A stretch of 64,000 nt of DNA from the NCBI GenBank assembly GCA_022711595.1, contig JAKLET010000016.1, positions 1-64,000 of the forward strand, read 5' to 3'. Below are positions 60,403-64,000 of this stretch, piece by piece. Each line of letters starts with the position of its first letter. The stretch's first letter is position 1. Source of the stretch: Deltaproteobacteria bacterium. GTDB taxonomy: Bacteria; Desulfobacterota; Syntrophorhabdia; Syntrophorhabdales; Syntrophorhabdaceae. Position numbers and translations under genes: made by a program. The notes under the pieces were generated by a model. It was not told the origin of the DNA. It ran no database searches and was given only the letters and a program-made list of their open reading frames with translations.

Positions 60403-61083
60403 ATGAGACAGATCTTTGCAAGGACTTCAAATGTATCTTCCTTCGTTGCTGCCATGGAACGCCTCCAAAATAAAGACGGCGATCTGCCTGGCATGGCCCT
60501 TGTCTTCGGGGAACCCGGCCTCGGCAAGACGAAGACGGCCCTGTGGTGGGCGCTCCAGAATGGCGGCGTCTTCATCCGGACGAAGAAGCTCATGACTGGC
60601 CGTTGGCTGCTCGAAGAAATCGTTGCCGAGCTCGGCGAGTCCCCGGCCTATCGGACCTCCGATCTCTTCCGTCAGGCCGTAGAGCAGCTCCTCTCCCGGC
60701 CCAGGACGCTCCTCATCGACGAGGTTGATTACCTCGCCTATGACGCACGGGTCCTGGAGACGCTCCGGGACATCCACGACGTGGCGGGGACCCCAATGGT
60801 CTTTCTCGGCATGGACAAGGCGGACAAAAAGCTCAGCCGTTACCGCCACCTCTGCGACCGCTTTGTGGAGGTAGTCAGGTTCAAACCGTTGTCGAGGGAT
60901 GACGTGGCGTCCGTCGCAAAGCAGCTCTGCGAGGTGAGGCTCACCGGTGACGCCATTGACTTTATCCATGCCGATGCAGATCGGTTCCGGCAGGTCCTCA
61001 AGTGGTTCTACAAAGCAGAGGCGCGGGCTCGGGCAAATAACCTGGAAGAGATCTCCGCCGCAAATCTCAAGAGGAAGGAATGA
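60403..61083 (+). CDS. MuB-like AAA ATPase (transposition target-DNA activator)
   Basis: 226 residues from ATG 60403, with AAAGGAG 8 bases upstream. Walker A is FGEPGLGKT (36-44), Walker B is LLIDEVD and the sensor region is VFLGMDKAD. MuB polymerises on DNA, captures targets and stimulates the transposase. The following gene starts within its stop codon (ATGATG). Length is less than Mu B (312 residues), as in many relatives. Confidence 0.85.
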   Translation: MRQIFARTSNVSSFVAAMERLQNKDGDLPGMALVFGEPGLGKTKTALWWALQNGGVFIRTKKLMTGRWLLEEIVAELGESPAYRTSDLFRQAVEQLLSRPRTLLIDEVDYLAYDARVLETLRDIHDVAGTPMVFLGMDKADKKLSRYRHLCDRFVEVVRFKPLSRDDVASVAKQLCEVRLTGDAIDFIHADADRFRQVLKWFYKAEARARANNLEEISAANLKRKE

Positions 61084-61583
61084 TGCTTAAGGCAGTCATG
61101 CGCGCGTGCCTTTCCTTCGGTGAGAGGTTCTTTTCCGTTTCGCAGATCGTCGAGGCGACAGGCATGGAGAGACAGGCGGTCCGCCATCGGCTCTGGAAAC
61201 TGGAAACAGCCGGTCTTATAACCCGCTTTCGCAGCAGCGAGATTCCGACAGAAAGAGGACGGCCCGTGAAGGAGACCTACTACCGGACGACAAGCCTCCT
61301 CATAAAGCGATTCAACGAGGGAACGGGGCGGCCGGTCTCAAAGATAATCGGCTGGGACAGGATGTGGCAGGCCGTGCGTGCGCTTCGGCGCTTCACCCGC
61401 AGCGACCTCGCGCAGATCTGCGGACAGAGCATGGCCAACGTCACTTACTTTACAAAAGCGTACCGCCGCGCCGGATACCTGCGCTGTCTGGGGAACGCAG
61501 GCTCGCGGGGCGTCATGTGGATACTCGCGAAGGACCCGGGATCGAAGCGCCCCCCGTACAAGGGAGGAACTCATGTGGATTGA
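61080..61583 (+). CDS. Winged-helix DNA-binding phage protein
   Basis: 167 residues. Two winged-helix-like units are suggested: FFSVSQIVEATGMERQAVRHRLWKLETAGLI (about 20-50) and FTRSDLAQICGQSMANVTYFTKAYRRAGYL (about 100-135). It overlaps the MuB-like stop and lies in the early operon. A transcription or transposition-control role is likely, but I cannot name a family. Confidence 0.6.
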   Translation: MMLKAVMRACLSFGERFFSVSQIVEATGMERQAVRHRLWKLETAGLITRFRSSEIPTERGRPVKETYYRTTSLLIKRFNEGTGRPVSKIIGWDRMWQAVRALRRFTRSDLAQICGQSMANVTYFTKAYRRAGYLRCLGNAGSRGVMWILAKDPGSKRPPYKGGTHVD

Positions 61584-61887
61584 GATCCTCAAGAAGGAAG
61601 TAAAGGCCCGTGGTCTCACCCGTGTCGCCGTCGAGCTCGGCGTCTCCAAATCCACGGTGAGCCTCGTTTGCAATGGCAAGTATCCGGGAGGCACGACAAG
61701 GATCGAGGAGAGGATCAAAAGGATCTTCGGGACAAACGGACGCGTCGCCTGCCCCGCCCTGGGTGAGATCGCCCCGGAGCGGTGCGCCGACACGCACGCG
61801 AAGGCGCGCTCGATAGGCATGAAGGCAAGCAATCCTGAGACGCTGAGGCTTTACAGGACGTGCCTTAACTGTTCGTTGAGGAGGTAA
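61573..61887 (+). CDS. Small HTH protein with four-cysteine tail
   Basis: 104 residues from ATG 61573, with AGGGAGG just before. LacI/XRE-type helix-turn-helix in LTRVAVELGVSKSTVSLVCNGKYPGGT (about 14-40). The last 45 residues contain four cysteines (CPALG, ERC, and YRTCLNC), which could form a zinc site. The ten-base overlap with the preceding gene suggests coupled translation. This architecture is common in Mu-like early regions, but its job is unknown. Confidence 0.6.
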   Translation: MWIEILKKEVKARGLTRVAVELGVSKSTVSLVCNGKYPGGTTRIEERIKRIFGTNGRVACPALGEIAPERCADTHAKARSIGMKASNPETLRLYRTCLNCSLRR

Positions 61888-61889
61888 GA

Positions 61890-62585
61890 ATGAGTGGCAA
61901 GATGATGACCCGGGAACAGGCGGGAATGATCACGGTCTTTACCGGCGATCTCAAGCTGTCGGATAAGCGTTACAAGCTGATTCTTGCGCGAAACGGCATC
62001 GACCCTGACGGGGACATGACATCGCGGACAATCACTTTCGAACAGGCCGCAGGCGTCATTAACTCCCTGGAGGAGGTTTACTTCGAACTCCAGGGAAAGA
62101 AGATCACAAAGGAGCAGACGCGCAAGATCCACACCCTGGTAAGCGCCCTTGACCTTCCCGATGAGGTCTACCGCAAGGGCCTGAACGACCTCTTCTGCGT
62201 GGATACGTCGAAGGTCCTCACGGCAAGGCAGGCCGCGTACCTCATTGATGTCCTAGAGATGGAAGGCGTCATGAACGGCGTCTGGAGCAGGCGCGAGTAC
62301 CGCGACAAATACAACGAGCTCGGGCGGCGTCCCGACATGGCGACCCCGGCACAGCTCCGCAAGATCGAGGCCACCTGGAACGGGCTCTATCCCGAAAGCA
62401 ACCCGGAGATACGCCAGAGAAACATTCGGACCTTCCTCTTCAGATTTTTCAAGGTCTCCGATTTGAGGTTCCTGGACCAGGAGACGGCGAACAAGGTTCT
62501 CTATGCCTTAAGGAAGATGACACAGAGGAAAGAGGTCGCCCCGAAAAACGCCCTTCAGACGCATTTTGGGGGGAAGGCCGGATGA
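61890..62585 (+). CDS. gemA: GemA/Gp16-family phage regulator
   Basis: 231 residues, DUF1018 family. The most conserved stretch is ELGRRPDMATPAQLRKIEATWNGLY near residue 150. In Mu, GemA modulates host gene expression and DNA gyrase-dependent superhelicity. It starts 2 bases after the previous stop, and its own stop is overlapped by a small gene (ATGA). Confidence 0.82.
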   Translation: MSGKMMTREQAGMITVFTGDLKLSDKRYKLILARNGIDPDGDMTSRTITFEQAAGVINSLEEVYFELQGKKITKEQTRKIHTLVSALDLPDEVYRKGLNDLFCVDTSKVLTARQAAYLIDVLEMEGVMNGVWSRREYRDKYNELGRRPDMATPAQLRKIEATWNGLYPESNPEIRQRNIRTFLFRFFKVSDLRFLDQETANKVLYALRKMTQRKEVAPKNALQTHFGGKAG

Positions 62586-62701
62586 AACCACACGGACCGG
62601 AGCAAAAAACGAAATTAAACGAGTTTAAACGGGTCTTGGCCGATTTTGAAAGAGGTCCGAGATCGGCAAGATCGAGAATACAGACAAGGAGGGCACGGTG
62701 A
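62582..62701 (+). CDS. 39-residue basic phage protein, overlapping at both ends
   Basis: MKPHGPEQKTKLNEFKRVL, then a basic tail RSARSRIQTRRAR. Its ATG overlaps the gemA stop and its stop overlaps the next gene's GTG (GTGA). The chain of overlaps supports translation. It is very basic and could bind nucleic acid, but no family is recognised. Confidence 0.45.
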   Translation: MKPHGPEQKTKLNEFKRVLADFERGPRSARSRIQTRRAR

Positions 62702-63036
62702 AAACGGCAGCAGCACAACAGACAGACCGGGAACAGACCCCTTCGGTGAAAGAATGTGTGACGAAACAAACACCACAGCAGGACGCGGACCTCGGCGGGC
62801 TCGCCGAGGCGATACACGAGGAGCGTCGCTCGGCGCAGATGAGCGTCTATTCGATAAAAGCGGTCCTCGATCTCCTCGACATGGTGAACTGCTCCCTGCC
62901 GGGAGAGCTTGAGGAGGTCGATCTCGGCGGGATCATCCATACGCTCAGCGGCCTTATCGTGAGCACCCTCGACAGCCTCACGGCTATCGAGGAACGTACG
63001 AGAGAGATCGAATCGACCCTTAGCAACCTAGCCTAG
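62698..63036 (+). CDS. Hypothetical phage protein
   Basis: 112 residues from GTG 62698, with AAGGAGG upstream inside the small gene. Low-complexity start (AAAQQTDREQTPS), then predicted helices with acidic residues (SVYSIKAVLDLLDMVNCSLPGELEEVDLGG) and a terminal coiled coil. No recognisable domain. Its position after gemA fits other small uncharacterised early genes of Mu-like phages. Confidence 0.55.
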   Translation: MKTAAAQQTDREQTPSVKECVTKQTPQQDADLGGLAEAIHEERRSAQMSVYSIKAVLDLLDMVNCSLPGELEEVDLGGIIHTLSGLIVSTLDSLTAIEERTREIESTLSNLA

Positions 63037-63078
63037 GCCTGGCCAGCGTTAAGGCAGATTAAAAGGAGGCAACTAATT

Positions 63079-63879
63079 ATGAAAGACATCAAGAAAATGG
63101 AGTCGGAACTTAAAACGGTACAGAAGCGTATCGGCGAGATCCCGCCTGAGAGGAAGAAACTTGAGGAGCGCCTTGAGGCTGCAAAGAAGAACCACTCCCG
63201 CATCGAGTCCCGGATCACGGAACTGCGAAACGAACGCCAGGATATACTCGTTGCCGAGGGCGATCTCGAAGACGTGAACACCCGTTTAAAGGAGATCAGA
63301 AAATCCGGAGAGATCCTCGAAGACGAGATCGAGGGCCTCTCGCGCAGGCTCACAAGCCTGGAGGTCGAAGAGACCCGCCTTGCTGCTCAATCGAAGGAGC
63401 TCGGTAAGGAGATCTTCAAGGAAAAAACAATCCGTCCCCTCGTCGTCGAGTACAACCGTATCGCGCCGGAGCTTGCAGAGACCCTGAAGGGTTTTCAGGC
63501 GGCGATGGAAACATACATAAGAACATTTGACTCCCCTGGCCACAGAATACTTCTTGATCAGCAAGCGAACGCAGGTCCCAAGTCGCTGCCGGGAATCTGG
63601 CTGCCCGGAGAGGAGCCCGTACCAGAATATTACAATGCTGCCGTAGAAAGCGAGAAGCTGGCCGCACAAGAACGCGAAAGACACGTGAGGAGCCAGTATC
63701 CCGATTGCAGGTGTTTCCGGTGCACCAGCTACGCCGGGGTATTACCTGATCTCACTATCCGGTGCGGCCTTCTTGGTGGTGAGGTTCCCCGGGAGATGCT
63801 CGCCGGGAAGACCCCGGCCCGCGACAGCGAGGCGGCCCGGCAGTTCTTCCTGCGGTGCAGTTTCACCCCTGTGAGCTGA
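63079..63879 (+). CDS. Coiled-coil phage protein with cysteine-rich tail
   Basis: 266 residues from ATG 63079, with AAAGGAGG 8 bases upstream. Residues 1-110 form a long charged coiled coil (heptads of KxxE/LxxR). The next part is helical (LVVEYNRIAPELAETLKGFQAAM). Near the end, DCRCFRCTSYAG, RCGLL and FLRCSF hold clustered cysteines. It is probably structural or host-interacting. No family recognised. Confidence 0.55.
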   Translation: MKDIKKMESELKTVQKRIGEIPPERKKLEERLEAAKKNHSRIESRITELRNERQDILVAEGDLEDVNTRLKEIRKSGEILEDEIEGLSRRLTSLEVEETRLAAQSKELGKEIFKEKTIRPLVVEYNRIAPELAETLKGFQAAMETYIRTFDSPGHRILLDQQANAGPKSLPGIWLPGEEPVPEYYNAAVESEKLAAQERERHVRSQYPDCRCFRCTSYAGVLPDLTIRCGLLGGEVPREMLAGKTPARDSEAARQFFLRCSFTPVS

Positions 63880-63889
63880 TCAGAGAAAA

Positions 63890-63920
63890 AAGCCAGGTCC
63901 ACTGGCATGGGATCTGGCTT
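63890..63920 (-). terminator. Hairpin with minus-strand T-run
   Basis: An 11-base-pair stem (AAGCCAGGTCC / GGATCTGGCTT, one G-U) with a 9-base loop. The run of six A on its left becomes six T on the minus strand, so it would terminate leftward transcription. No leftward gene lies near, so it may block antisense transcription into the early operon. Confidence 0.55.
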
Positions 63921-63978
63921 GAAGGAAATGGGGTGTGAGTCCTTTCGGCATGTCTATCTTATCATACCGGGAGGAAAT

Positions 63979-64000
63979 ATGAAAGAAACAGGAGACAGGC
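63979..64000 (+). CDS. Start of a further phage gene (cut by window)
   Basis: ATG at 63979 preceded by GGGAGGAAAT, a good ribosome site. Only seven codons (MKETGDR) are visible. Nothing can be said about its product. Confidence 0.4.

Larger units (their letters stand above)
56381..64000. mobile_element. Mu-like transposable prophage, early region
   Basis: The order leftward XRE repressor, divergent small DNA-binding gene, hypothetical, MuA-like DDE transposase, MuB-like AAA ATPase, small regulators, GemA is that of the Mu early operon. The right part runs beyond the window. The left end is not fixed: it may lie just left of 56381, or as far as the TGTATTG at 51988, in which case the four-gene island is cargo. 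Confidence 0.85.

Overview
The window looks like a chromosome segment of a strictly anaerobic, GC-rich, Gram-negative bacterium of the deltaproteobacterial / Desulfobacterota type. A Syntrophorhabdus-like organism would fit, but that is inference from gene content: 2-oxoglutarate:ferredoxin oxidoreductase with succinyl-CoA synthetase, heavy investment in molybdenum cofactor, AmmeMemoRadiSam proteins, and no aerobic respiratory genes. Most of the window (1-51.6 kb) is ordinary core or lifestyle sequence. From 51.6 kb to the end it is accessory.

Region by region. 1-3.2 kb: a leftward cluster of a molybdopterin-binding protein (cut by the window edge), a MobA-like nucleotidyltransferase, a DUF1858 protein and AmrA/AmrB. 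3.3-6.3 kb: a tightly overlapping retropepsin-like protease / inactive transglutaminase / RimK-like ATP-grasp operon. 6.4-9.4 kb: a FIST sensor protein and a hybrid histidine kinase. 9.7-16.7 kb: the molybdenum block, with moaE, moeA, a moeA fused to a periplasmic-binding-protein-like domain, a ModE-type operator, modABC and a molbindin. 16.8-20.9 kb: a carboxymuconolactone-decarboxylase-like protein, TrmO, two tandem CDF transporters each ending in a FeMo-co-binding-like domain, and an exported isochorismatase-fold protein. 20.9-25.9 kb: an energy operon of ferredoxin, korABC and sucCD. 26-29.1 kb: a DUF4388 / Cache-HAMP sensory trio without a recognisable output domain. 29.5-34.3 kb: a 1574-residue protein with toroid repeats and a seven-bladed propeller of 47-residue repeats. 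34.6-42 kb: dtd, an EF-G-like GTPase, then the classic rpmH-rnpA-yidD-yidC-jag-mnmE cluster. 42.2-51.4 kb: a PF16747-like exported protein, PBP1A, two divergent adenine-deaminase paralogs around an MFS transporter, a potassium channel and plsY, then tRNA-Leu(UAA).

Directly after the tRNA comes an AT-rich island (about 51.7-56.3 kb) with short iteron-like repeats and four genes: a four-helix membrane protein, two ComEC-type metallo-beta-lactamase-fold hydrolases, and a second membrane protein. I see no integrase. Next to it is the early region of a Mu-like transposable prophage (56.4 kb to beyond the window): a leftward XRE repressor, a divergent Cro/Ner-like gene, MuA-like transposase, MuB-like ATPase, small DNA-binding proteins and GemA. 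The repressor and early promoters are built face to face in one palindrome. The four-gene island is the best candidate for an undescribed, possibly defence-related, system. It may be cargo of the Mu-like element, because a TGTATTG sequence and the repeats lie to its left.
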